DNA from: Candidatus Thiothrix anitrata
GTDB taxonomy: Bacteria > Pseudomonadota > Gammaproteobacteria > Thiotrichales > Thiotrichaceae
Direction: 5' to 3'
Length of the DNA: 64,000 bases
Assembly (NCBI RefSeq): GCF_017901155.1
Contig: NZ_CP072800.1
Location: 2,135,283-2,199,282 of the forward strand
Of the stretch, positions 57,601 to 64,000 are shown in pieces (within the stretch, counting starts at the first letter, position 1; each line of letters begins with the position of its first letter). The notes under the pieces were generated by a model. The model did no database searches and had not been told where the DNA came from. It saw only the letters and a list, made by a program, of their open reading frames with translations. The position numbers and the translations under genes are program-made.

Positions 57601-59311
57601 TTATGATGATATTCTGAGTGGTTACCTTGCACGCTCTAAAGTCAGCAGAAGTCAAGTATTAAATAATCTTGTTTCGGCCACTTATTATAGCCAATATCCA
57701 CTGATTCGTGTGCCATTGCCCAGTTTGGCTTCAACGAATAGTTCACTATTGAAACCTATTGATACTGATAAGGACGGTGTGCCTGATTATCTGGATGCCT
57801 TCAAAAGTGACCCCAAGTGGGCATATGATACGGACAAGGACGGGATGCCGGATGGGTGGGAAATCCAATACGGGTTGAACATTTATGGCCCAGCCGATGC
57901 GGTAAAGGATAAGGATGGCGATGGTTACAGCAATCTATACGAGTTTAAAAGCAACACCAGTCCTGCTGATAAAAACAGCAAGCCAGTCCCGGTCATCGCC
58001 AAAATAGTCCCGCTTACCGGAAAGGTGGGGCAGACTGTTACGCTCAACGTGTCCGGCAGCAATCTACCCTCTACCATCGTGGCGAACATTGCCAAGCAGA
58101 CGGTGGGTTGCTCCACGGCTACGAAATCAGCCACCGCTGCGACCTTCACCTGTCCACTGAGTGTGGTAGGCAGCCAAACCTTGGCGGTCAAAACCAACAC
58201 GCAGGCAAACGGCGGCACGGTTATTAGCGGCGGTACGGCTACGTTCGTGGTGTCTCCAGCTCTTACCGCCCCAAAAAACCTTAAAACTATCCCCGGCACT
58301 AGCAAGGTTACGCTTTCTTGGGATGCTGTTACTGGGGCAGTAGGATATGGCATTTGCCGTGCTACAGTCAGCATCACCGATGTTGGCAAGTGCGCATCTT
58401 ACGCAGGCGGGGCGTGGACAGGAGCAACGAATACACAGACAGAATTGTCAGGCTTGGTGAATGGTACGAAATACTATTTTCGGGTAATCGCTTTGGATGC
58501 AAAGGGAAACAAAAGTTCCGCTAGTGCCGAAGTCACCGCTACCCCACAAAAAATAGTCGGCGTAACCAGCAAACTCAACGACACCGGCATCACCACTTGC
58601 AGTAACAGCACTCAAAACGGTCAGCCCTGCCCACTGCTGACCCATCCGAGGCAAGACGCTGATCACGGGCGCGATGTTACCCATAATGACAATAGCGATG
58701 GTCATGCGGGTTTCAGCTTCACCAAAATCGGTGCGAATGGCGAAACTTTGCCTAACAGTGCTACCGATTGGTATTGTGTTAAGGATAATGTCACCGGGTT
58801 AATATGGGAAATCAAACAAGGCACCCCGAATAATGTAAAGGGTGATTCCGGTCTGCATGATCCCGATGATACTTTTACTTGGTACGAGCCTGATAACACC
58901 AAAAATGGTGGCAATGCGGGTGATCCCGCCGGTATTCCGGGTTCGATAAATGTTAATTATGGAAAAACTTGCTACGGACATGATCACAAGACTGTCGCTA
59001 CTTGGTGCAATACTAAAGCCTATGTTGACCGAGTGAACACCGATGGCTTGTGTGGGGCGAAGGATTGGCGGCTGCCGAGTAAAGAGGAACTGCTTTCCAT
59101 CGTCAGTTATGATCGTGATAATCCGGCGATTGATACAGATTGGTTCCCGGATACACCGTCCGAGTCGCCTGCGTTGTTTTGGTCAATATCTTCCTATGCC
59201 TATTATTATTTTGATTACTACGCTTGGCGTGTTGACTTTGGAGGCGGTGGTGCCAGCTCGTATTTTAAGAGTAGTGGTAGTCGAGTCCGTTTAGTTCGTA
59301 GCCTACAGTGA
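54617..59311 (+). CDS. Large secreted protein: unknown N-terminal region, Ca-binding repeats, FN3, C-terminal DUF1566
   Basis: 1564 residues. A signal peptide ends near 'ISRAEAADA'. The first ~1030 residues match nothing I recognise. They are followed by thrombospondin-type-3/calcium repeats ('DTDKDGVPDYLDAF', 'DTDKDGMPDGWEIQYG', 'DKDGDGYSNLYEF'), an Ig/IPT-like stretch ('KIVPLTGKVGQTVTLNVSG'), a fibronectin type III domain ('APKNLKTIPGTSKVTLSWDA'), and a DUF1566/Lcl C-type-lectin-like domain ('DNVTGLIWEIKQG', 'DWRLPSKEELLSIV', 'RVRLVRS'). The protein is probably cell-surface bound or secreted. ATG 54617 is preferred because AGGTGG precedes it. The C-terminus has features of a retroelement-diversified variable region. 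Confidence 0.8.
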   Translation: MRVQWRWFGLGRQHFFLSLCFVLVVLISRAEAADASHAARLVTVADYQIGVDGLPSSVPARQLGAAVQQPDVQIKRELVSLYGGEHGASIPSRGYLSDVIWGEQIVYPAETVGNRSAAVMSGNALSSAERIIYYGFNIGQWKWRLDSETTVLTRAFMTQPLLVFLQDVDKVKIAGQMVNSPFFAQALAEHKKYVLDPLWTNNTVLDDLLEGLGEYGVSQLTEVQKLGGAQAFNTRLAQPEITAALQSTQPGINFADKSKTFEIFKGMSVSGSREITTQKEQMDFTSYSTLTYGVQEVVNFENISGGFWDNVDRHFFKVPLLKPVTGWLDKDLVKKTTLGISKIPVLQTVGGSAQVALFRNNPYTPYDAPMAMNLVTAAAVTAEVVGTAAAVFKPELINTLMTEVKAFSDKAQPYVEWTALIYSVAKSGQDLLCTAADAKEGICGDYFKKIDKLMKLVPSGVIDSVQGALKAGEASKPFDENTFCGTAILAGRFTGNVRKTPMDKRSNNTKLAVCAFNELITKPIISNIKDYLPTTYGRIKDVKSIKLTADFFKRAGWKINVTGVPADIRLESLVAQLATTKVGIKDSLKVLSGVMDVSNGTLEFTRAVMDGKVQMLPLLIQLRDALMDYLEENGNAYASAALYDVFKALTPAKYVQLAYAAGNKGTALAWDWMTDPSVVKLAMRRRTKNALDISYQIPEMRAVRYLKVPFNDKKMVSHTLTGTYYRGKDDSYIYPVANDKGSNNLLVMPGFSASIENQSVFDVVDKGTIKQLLAKGNVNLLLDVIKFNSSSEVRDVPSTERKQGDYRYFTTTVQDSFFPWWNPIVGLDAQDVLNQKIFGKDMSKYQAIDFTEIYLNQLKGKANFTLRHKTSGIYSDYTHIAFKSGANEKLFANTFSVYVLNNLKAWATSLNKSSLVYREQKSGSFTGVGEVQLKFNKDVTWSGVGNNGLWAVWHTVQNGKYVWSDPVSLGSILGGETKVLAFPPGIDVKTSELVVYDDILSGYLARSKVSRSQVLNNLVSATYYSQYPLIRVPLPSLASTNSSLLKPIDTDKDGVPDYLDAFKSDPKWAYDTDKDGMPDGWEIQYGLNIYGPADAVKDKDGDGYSNLYEFKSNTSPADKNSKPVPVIAKIVPLTGKVGQTVTLNVSGSNLPSTIVANIAKQTVGCSTATKSATAATFTCPLSVVGSQTLAVKTNTQANGGTVISGGTATFVVSPALTAPKNLKTIPGTSKVTLSWDAVTGAVGYGICRATVSITDVGKCASYAGGAWTGATNTQTELSGLVNGTKYYFRVIALDAKGNKSSASAEVTATPQKIVGVTSKLNDTGITTCSNSTQNGQPCPLLTHPRQDADHGRDVTHNDNSDGHAGFSFTKIGANGETLPNSATDWYCVKDNVTGLIWEIKQGTPNNVKGDSGLHDPDDTFTWYEPDNTKNGGNAGDPAGIPGSINVNYGKTCYGHDHKTVATWCNTKAYVDRVNTDGLCGAKDWRLPSKEELLSIVSYDRDNPAIDTDWFPDTPSESPALFWSISSYAYYYFDYYAWRVDFGGGGASSYFKSSGSRVRLVRSLQ
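59177..59311 (+). other. Variable-region-like 3' end (DUF1566 domain, first copy)
   Basis: From the 'FWS' codons to the stop. By my count 27 of 31 codons between the first Ser and the constant tail end in T or C, with runs of Tyr, Phe, Asp, Gly and Ser. The tail 'RVRLVRSLQ' is shared with the next gene, and similarity continues past the stop (TGATTTT). Confidence 0.4.
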
Positions 59312-59414
59312 TTTTGTCTTTTGGTTGTTTATCATGCAGCGGCATTATGCAGAGAAGATATATGTTCATCTGATATGACATCAAATGTCTGTTGCTATAA
59401 GTGGAGCAGGCGGT

Positions 59415-59443
59415 TTGACACTTTCTCGTTACTTGTGTGTAGT
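59415..59443 (+). promoter_or_regulatory. Sigma-70 promoter for the small DUF1566 gene
   Basis: Perfect TTGACA (59415-59420), a 17-base spacer, and TGTAGT (59438-59443, 4 of 6), 34 bases upstream of the ATG. Confidence 0.55.
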
Positions 59444-59476
59444 TTACTGATTAGTATTTCAATCTGGAGTAGAGTT

Positions 59477-60007
59477 ATGCCTAACCCAATTCAAACAGTA
59501 TTATTAAGTTATCTGTTGGCAGTATTACCTCTGATAGCTAACGCTCAGACTTGTCAATCTAACACCATCCCTGCTTCAACACGTCACCTTATTATTAATA
59601 ACAACAATGGCACGGTAACGGACAATAAAACCGGTTTGATGTGGAAGCAGTGCATCGAGGGGCAGGATCCGTTTACATGTAGTGGTAATGCTGGTGAGTT
59701 CAATTGGGAGGAAGCCCTACGACATGCAGATGATGTTAATAACGGACTAGCAGGAAATAACGTTGGCTATACCGACTGGCGTCTGCCTAATATCAAAGAG
59801 CTAGATTCTATTATTGAAGGGCAATGTGTTGAGCCAGCCATTAATGCGTTGGCATTCCCGAATACGCTATCTGAATGGTTCTGGTCGGCATCTCCTTTTG
59901 CCTCTAATACTAGGAGCGCATGGGGTGTTAACTTTTATTACGGTCACAACGGTGCGGCTCGTAAATATTATGATTATCGAATTCGTTTAGTACGTAGCGT
60001 ACAGTGA
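59477..60007 (+). CDS. Secreted DUF1566 (Lcl C-type-lectin-like) protein
   Basis: 176 residues. Signal peptide 'MPNPIQTVLLSYLLAVLPLIANA', then a single DUF1566 domain: 'NNGTVTDNKTGLMWKQC', 'FNWEEALRHADDVNN', 'YTDWRLPNIKELDSIIEG' and 'LVRSVQ'. GGAG 7 bases upstream fixes the start. Its C-terminus aligns with that of the preceding large protein: scaffold residues (FWS, AW, V-x-F, RLVRS) are kept while the residues between differ almost completely. Likely a surface ligand-binding protein. Confidence 0.85.
   Translation: MPNPIQTVLLSYLLAVLPLIANAQTCQSNTIPASTRHLIINNNNGTVTDNKTGLMWKQCIEGQDPFTCSGNAGEFNWEEALRHADDVNNGLAGNNVGYTDWRLPNIKELDSIIEGQCVEPAINALAFPNTLSEWFWSASPFASNTRSAWGVNFYYGHNGAARKYYDYRIRLVRSVQ
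59879..60007 (+). other. Variable-region-like 3' end (DUF1566 domain, second copy)
   Basis: From the 'FWS' codons to the stop. About 24 of 29 codons end in T or C and include Tyr, His, Asn, Ser and Asp at putative ligand-facing positions. It ends with the same constant block and TGATTTT as 59177-59311. Confidence 0.4.
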
Positions 60008-60105
60008 TTTTACTGTTGGGCTTTGGCTGCCTCAGATTTCGGGATGGCTGGCTCGTGCCCATTGTCCCAGCGTGGGCGAAGGCAACAGCCGTGCTGTACT
60101 CCCGG

Positions 60106-60619
60106 CATAGAAACAATGACATCATCAGCAAATCCGTACTCGGTCACTTGGCAGCCGATATCACCAATCTTTTGCTAGGTTTGGACATAGAAATGGACAG
60201 CGTAGAGCTGCTAGACACCCGTACAAGAAATGGTCAATCACATCGTCCTGCGCCTGCGTGAATTCATGGGCGACGACGAAAGCGGTTTCCGCAACTACTT
60301 CGAGATGCTTGAAACCCTCGCTGAAAACCGCGACCTGCAACCCAATATCAAAGAGGCTGAAGAAATGTTGACACAAGTGGACGTAACCAAATTTGCCTCC
60401 TATAGCTGGGGCATGAGGGATGGCATGGAGAAGGGGCGCTTGGAGGGTGAATTGAAGAAAGCCCAAGAAGTCGCCCGTGGTTTGCTGCAACTGGGTGTTA
60501 TCCCCGAAGCCGACATTGCCCGCATTGCTGGCCTGCCGCTGGAGGCAGTCCAGAAGCTGCGGGTGCAGCAACCCACCCTACGGGCTGTTCCAATATCTGT
60601 ATGTTGTATGTATAGTTGA
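60106..60619 (+). pseudogene. Rpn-family putative transposase/nuclease, internally deleted
   Basis: Two remnants of one gene. 60106-60220 encodes the N-terminal 'NNDIISKSVLGHLAADITNLLLGLDIEMDSVELLDT' block, typical of Rpn/PD-(D/E)XK nuclease family putative transposases. 60230-60619 encodes the C-terminal block ('MVNHIVLRLREFMGDDESGF', 'NRDLQPNIKEAEEML', 'LGVIPEADIARIAGLP') in another frame. The several hundred bases that normally join them, including the PD-(D/E)XK catalytic motifs, are missing, and the first block has no good start codon. Dead gene. Confidence 0.75.
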
Positions 60620-60622
60620 AAC

Positions 60623-60901
60623 ATGAGAATCGAATACGACCCACGCAAAGCCGCTTCCAACCTGAAAAAGCACAAAGTCAGTTTTGAGGAGGCAGTTGAA
60701 AGCCTGCATGACCCGTTGGCGCGGGTGATTTCCGACCCCGATTGCGAAGGGGAGGCGCGTTATATCCTGATTGGAATGAGCAACAGCCGCCGGATTTTGT
60801 TGGTGATTTATGCGTATCGTGACGAGGATGATGTGATCAGATTATGCGTAACGAATACGATTTCAGCCAGTCCAAACCCGCCAGCGAAGTTCCCCACTTA
60901 G
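60623..60901 (+). CDS. brnT: BrnT-like toxin (DUF497), C-terminus damaged
   Basis: A 92-residue reading frame. 'MRIEYDPRKAASNLKKHKVSFEEAVESL' and 'LIGMSNSRRILLVIYAYRDEDDVIR' are typical BrnT (RelE-fold RNase toxin). In normal BrnT the sequence after 'IR' continues into a conserved ISAR-x-AT...ER..YE segment; here it changes abruptly to unrelated residues, which read the start of the antitoxin gene in the wrong frame. A small deletion has joined toxin and antitoxin genes, so the toxin is probably inactive. Confidence 0.75.
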   Translation: MRIEYDPRKAASNLKKHKVSFEEAVESLHDPLARVISDPDCEGEARYILIGMSNSRRILLVIYAYRDEDDVIRLCVTNTISASPNPPAKFPT

Positions 60902-61128
60902 TAAAGTTACAAGCACAAGGCGGAAAAACCCGCATCACCATGTATGTGGATGATGACGTATTGGCAGCTTTCCGCACACAAGCCGAGGAGCAAGGCATCG
61001 GCTACCAGACCGCCATTAATCAGGTTCTGCGTGATTACCTGCACCAAGGTGAATCCACGTTGGAAAACCTGCTACGCAAAGTTATCCGTGAAGAGATGCA
61101 ACTGTCTGACACAACACACTGTCGGTAA
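60844..61128 (+). CDS. brnA: BrnA-like antitoxin (ribbon-helix-helix)
   Basis: A 94-residue antitoxin. 'MRNEYDFSQSKPASEVPHL' is the BrnA-type N-terminus; 'GGKTRITMYVDDDVLAAFRTQAEEQGIGYQTAINQVLRDYL' is the ribbon-helix-helix domain, which normally represses its own operon. It overlaps the damaged toxin gene by 58 bases, an abnormal amount that reflects the deletion. The antitoxin itself looks intact. Confidence 0.82.
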   Translation: MRNEYDFSQSKPASEVPHLVKLQAQGGKTRITMYVDDDVLAAFRTQAEEQGIGYQTAINQVLRDYLHQGESTLENLLRKVIREEMQLSDTTHCR

Positions 61129-61149
61129 TCAGGTTGTGTCGTGTTTTTT
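61108..61149 (+). terminator. Terminator overlapping the end of the antitoxin gene
   Basis: GACACAAC (61108-61115) pairs with GTTGTGTC (61133-61140), followed by GTGTTTTTT. The antitoxin stop codon lies in the loop. Confidence 0.65.
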
Positions 61150-61176
61150 AGCTAATGCCTAGTGCGATGTCATGCG

Positions 61177-62787
61177 TCAAGCTCCACAAGCCGCGACCAT
61201 CGCCGTTGCTACCGCTTCCGCCACCTTAATGCCGTCCACGCCTGCCGATAATATGCCGCCCGCGTAGCCCGCGCCTTCGCCCGCCGGATAAAGCCCTTTG
61301 ACATTGACGCTTTGCAAATCCTGTCCGCGTGTCATGCGCAGTGGCGACGAAGTACGGGTTTCCACCCCGGTCAACACCGCGTCATATAGCGAAAAGCCCT
61401 TGATTTGGCGTTCAAACGCAGGCAATGCTTCACGGATCGCACCAATCGCGTAGTCGGGTAAACTCGTGGCAAGGTCGGTTAACTGCACGCCCGGTTGGTA
61501 AGACGGCTCGACCGTGCCGAGTTGGGTTGACGCTTGGCCTTTGATGAAATCGCCGACCAGTTGCCCCGGTGCGTGGTAATTGCAGCCGCCTAATTCGTAG
61601 GCGCGTGACTCCCATTGGCGTTGAAATTCCAACCCCGCTAACGGGCCGCCGGGGAAATCTTCGGGGGTAACACCGACCACAATACCCGCGTTGGCGTTGC
61701 GTTCGGCACGCGAATACTGGCTCATGCCGTTAGTGACTACGCGCCCGATTTCTGAGGTTGCTGCCACCACCTGCCCGCCGGGGCACATACAAAAGCTGTA
61801 CACCGCCCGCCCGTTGTTGGCGTGATGCACCAGTTTGTAATCTGCCGCGCCGAGTTTTTCATTACCCGCGTGTTTGCCAAAGCGTGCTTGGTCAATCAGG
61901 CGTTGTGGGTGTTCGATACGGAAACCCAGCGAAAACGGTTTCGCTTCCATAAAAACACCGCGTTGGTGCAGCATGGTGAAAGTGTCCCGCGCACTGTGTC
62001 CCAACGCCATAATGATGTGATCGGTACGGATTTGTTCGCCACTGGCTAATACCAAACCGCGCACTTGACCGGCTTCAATCACAAGGTCGGTGACTTGCTG
62101 CTGAAAGCGAATTTCCCCGCCCAATTGCTCAATCTGGTGGCGAATGTTTTCCACCATCTTCACCAAACGGAACGTGCCAATGTGCGGTTTGCTCAGATAA
62201 AGGATTTCTTCTGGCGCACCGGCTTTCACAAATTCAGTTAAGACTTTGCGCCCATAGTGTTTGGGGTCTTTGATTTGGCTGTAAAGTTTGCCGTCGGAAA
62301 ATGTCCCCGCGCCGCCTTCACCAAATTGCACGTTGGATTCGGGGTTTAACTCGCTTTTACGCCATAAACCCCAAGTGTCTTTGGTGCGTTCCCGTACTTT
62401 TTTGCCTCGTTCTAAAATCAACGGGTGAAACCCCATTTGTGCCAGCAATAACCCCGCCATAATCCCGCACGGGCCAAAGCCGACAATGACCGGGCGTTGT
62501 TCAAGGTTTTCAGGGGCTTGCGCGACGGGTTGATAACGGGTGTCGGGGCTGGGGTTAATGTGCTGATCGGTGTTAAACCGCGCCAACACTGCCGCTTCCG
62601 CTGCGATAGTTACGTCGATGGTGTACACCAGCACAATTGCGTCACGTTTGCGGGCATCGTAGCCGCGTTTGAAAATCGTGAAAGCGAACACTTCATCAAG
62701 GGTAATGCCCAAGCGTTGCGCAATTGCCGCAGGTAAAGCGTCAGCAGAGTGTTCCAGTGGGAGGCGCAATTCAGTAATGCGTATCAT
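61177..62787 (-). CDS. FAD-dependent oxidoreductase, COG2509 type
   Basis: A 536-residue conserved flavoprotein of unknown physiological role. An N-terminal ferredoxin-like region 'MIRITELRLPLEHSADALPA' precedes the Rossmann FAD site 'PVIVGFGPCGIMAGLLLAQMGF', then 'ERGKKVRERTKDTWGLWRKS', 'NVQFGEGGAGTFSDGKLYS', 'IIMALGHSARDTF', 'YSFCMCPGGQVVAAT' and 'GLYPAGEGAGYAGGILSAGVDGIKVAEAV'. These are the standard COG2509 blocks and the length is normal. It is monocistronic, convergent with brnA. Confidence 0.92.
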   Translation of the reverse strand: MIRITELRLPLEHSADALPAAIAQRLGITLDEVFAFTIFKRGYDARKRDAIVLVYTIDVTIAAEAAVLARFNTDQHINPSPDTRYQPVAQAPENLEQRPVIVGFGPCGIMAGLLLAQMGFHPLILERGKKVRERTKDTWGLWRKSELNPESNVQFGEGGAGTFSDGKLYSQIKDPKHYGRKVLTEFVKAGAPEEILYLSKPHIGTFRLVKMVENIRHQIEQLGGEIRFQQQVTDLVIEAGQVRGLVLASGEQIRTDHIIMALGHSARDTFTMLHQRGVFMEAKPFSLGFRIEHPQRLIDQARFGKHAGNEKLGAADYKLVHHANNGRAVYSFCMCPGGQVVAATSEIGRVVTNGMSQYSRAERNANAGIVVGVTPEDFPGGPLAGLEFQRQWESRAYELGGCNYHAPGQLVGDFIKGQASTQLGTVEPSYQPGVQLTDLATSLPDYAIGAIREALPAFERQIKGFSLYDAVLTGVETRTSSPLRMTRGQDLQSVNVKGLYPAGEGAGYAGGILSAGVDGIKVAEAVATAMVAACGA

Positions 62788-62848
62788 AAATCAACAGTGT
62801 CATTGTCAGCAAAAATGCGATTGTATAACAGCACTGCGGGGGGCGCAT

Positions 62849-62947
62849 AAAAAAGGCGTGATGAATGATCACGCCTAAAGACTGTAACAGTGACCATGAC
62901 GAGCCACTTCACAATGTCCAACAAATCCTCTCGTAAGGGCTAGGGAC
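62849..62947 (-). ncRNA. Candidate small RNA divergent from lepB
   Basis: On the minus strand TATAAT (62959-62954) is followed by ~100 bases with no reading frame and a strong terminator: AGGCGTGAT / ATCACGCCT (9-bp stem, 5-base loop) then six T residues. No minus-strand coding gene lies between this promoter-like element and the terminator, so the unit looks like an independent RNA gene. It contains two GGA motifs but I do not recognise it as 4.5S, 6S or tmRNA. The -35 is weak (TAGATT). Confidence 0.5.
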
Positions 62948-63033
62948 GCTTGAATTATAACCAACATGGACTGATAAATCTATTTAATCTCCGAGGATTA
63001 GGTTCAGGTTTCCCAGCGTAATCGCCCTGTTTT

Positions 63034-63042
63034 TGGTATAAC
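63034..63042 (+). promoter_or_regulatory. Extended -10 promoter for lepB
   Basis: TGG-TATAAC (TGn-TATAAC), 28 bases upstream of the lepB ATG; no strong -35. Confidence 0.4.
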
Positions 63043-63069
63043 ACCGCATCGCCATCAAATAGCACTACT

Positions 63070-63975
63070 ATGGAATATTCTATCAAACGTCGTAAACCGT
63101 GGCTCGCGCTGCTGCTGTCGTTGCTGTTGCCCGGTTACGGACAGCTTTATAACGGTGAAGTTAACAAAGCCATTTGGTTCTTTTTGTGCCTGTCGCTGTT
63201 ACCGATAGTGGTGGTGGTGACGATTGCGCTATACGTGCCGGGTCAGTGGTTATTGGCGAGTGGGGCAGGGTATTTGCTGCTGGCTGGTAGTGGGTGGTTG
63301 TATGGCGCGATTGATGCTTTTCGTAGCGCACGGCGGCAGCCAGATTACGTTTTGCAGCCTTGGCAGCGCAGCGGGGTGTATCTGCTGGTGTTTATTGCCT
63401 GTGTGTTAGTGGCAGTACCGGCATTAAATGCTTACGCCCGCGATCATTGGGTGGAAACTTTCCGGGTGCCATCCGGCAGTATGGAACCCACGGTCATGAC
63501 TGGCGACATGTTGTTTGCGGATAAACGCTATAACTGCCCAGGTTGCGGCAAAACGTTGAAGCGTGGTGATTTGGTGATTTTTGCGCATCCGAATACCCGC
63601 AGTCATTATTTCATTAAGCGCGTGATTGGTTTGCCGGGTGAGCATTTGCGCATCGAAGGCACGGCAATTTATATCAACGGTAAATCGCTCAGTGCCGGAC
63701 AAGCCCCGCAAGCTAAGGGGGTACAAGTGACCGAAACCGATGGTAAAGCGACTTGGCAAGTGATTTGGGAACAACCTAACGCGGCGTTACCGCAAACCGA
63801 TTTACAGATTCCGACGGGGCAGGTATTCATGATGGGCGACAATCGCACTGCCAGTAATGATTCGCGCTTTTTTGGCGTAGTGCCATTGGATGGCGTGATT
63901 GCACAGGCGAAAGTAGTATGGTTATCCGTCAAAGGCAATCAAGTGCGTTGGGAACGCATGGGCTTGGCATTGTAA
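63070..63975 (+). CDS. lepB: Signal peptidase I
   Basis: An inner-membrane Ser/Lys protease that removes signal peptides from exported proteins. 301 residues. A multi-helix N-terminus ('PWLALLLSLLLPGYGQLYNG' and two more hydrophobic stretches) precedes the catalytic domain: Ser in 'FRVPSGSMEPTVMTGDMLF', Lys in 'HYFIKRVIGLPGEHLRIEG', and 'FMMGDNRTASNDSRFFG'. Unusual is a CxxC pair 'NCPGCGKTLKRGD' between the Ser and Lys boxes. The N-terminal extension differs from the two-helix E. coli enzyme but matches other DUF-fused S26 proteases. ATG 63070 follows the extended -10 closely; the ribosome site is weak. Confidence 0.93.
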   Translation: MEYSIKRRKPWLALLLSLLLPGYGQLYNGEVNKAIWFFLCLSLLPIVVVVTIALYVPGQWLLASGAGYLLLAGSGWLYGAIDAFRSARRQPDYVLQPWQRSGVYLLVFIACVLVAVPALNAYARDHWVETFRVPSGSMEPTVMTGDMLFADKRYNCPGCGKTLKRGDLVIFAHPNTRSHYFIKRVIGLPGEHLRIEGTAIYINGKSLSAGQAPQAKGVQVTETDGKATWQVIWEQPNAALPQTDLQIPTGQVFMMGDNRTASNDSRFFGVVPLDGVIAQAKVVWLSVKGNQVRWERMGLAL

Positions 63976-64000
63976 TCCTGTCGTAATACACGGCTATGGC

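Noticed and set aside
60008-60105. Possible template repeat or reverse-transcriptase remnant after the small DUF1566 gene
   Set aside because: The segment shows no adenine-rich copy of the variable regions and no reverse-transcriptase motif.
1-64000. CRISPR arrays, tRNA or rRNA genes
   Set aside because: No regularly spaced short repeats, no tRNA T-loop plus acceptor pairing, and no rRNA sequence were seen when reading both strands.

Overview
The window looks like a chromosomal segment of a Gram-negative gammaproteobacterium. It carries a full LPS core/heptose pathway (hldE, waaA, waaC, waaE and an O-antigen ligase type protein), a biosynthetic ilvA, ispG, AmtB, and an MCE/Mla-type lipid transporter. 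The overall style suggests a Thiothrix-like member of the Thiotrichales. That is a guess from general resemblance; no rRNA or other taxonomic marker is present. No tRNA, rRNA, CRISPR array or intact transposase was seen.

Layout. 1-1080: the end of an Mrr-type nuclease gene and a small HTH regulator. 1159-3768: clpB with a recognisable heat-shock promoter. 4016-8915: a small secreted protein, a long FAD/Fe-S oxidoreductase (badly frameshifted) and a DUF2889 gene. 8918-12437: a small membrane protein, amtB with NtrC-like sites upstream, another membrane protein, and a DUF302/SCP2 pair. 12544-16718: an RND efflux adaptor and permease (frameshifted). 16730-17393: a VapBC-type toxin-antitoxin pair with a tandem operator. 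17461-20047: a proline-rich secreted protein, tpx, slyD and an LpxL-like acyltransferase. 20114-33143: the LPS locus. Here hldE and two oxidoreductases lead into an AT-rich block of glycosyltransferases in two convergent operons, the right-hand one ending upstream in waaE-waaC-waaA. 33219-36468: a cytochrome c/ferredoxin pair and a LysR-DUF2157-GDYXXLXY operon. 36663-43739: a 2358-codon secreted ImpA/M60-like metalloprotease with adhesion and carbohydrate-binding modules. 43813-47177: an MCE lipid ABC transporter. 47160-48913: a cluster of small toxin-antitoxin type genes. 48918-54193: ispG, a dienelactone hydrolase, an FGE-fold protein, ilvA and rpiA. 54617-60007: two secreted proteins ending in DUF1566 (C-type-lectin-like) domains. 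60106-61128: a deleted Rpn-family pseudogene and a damaged BrnT/BrnA pair. 61177-63975: a COG2509 flavoprotein, a candidate sRNA and lepB.

Two themes stand out. First, about 25 single- or double-base frameshifts interrupt otherwise conserved genes, including essential ispG. The conserved protein resumes in another frame each time, so uncorrected sequencing error is the simplest explanation. Second, the two adjacent DUF1566 proteins, and possibly the FGE-fold protein, have 3' ends that look like the variable regions of diversity-generating retroelements: lectin fold, mostly NNY codons, and a constant tail. No reverse transcriptase or template repeat lies in the window, so this is a lead and not a demonstrated system.
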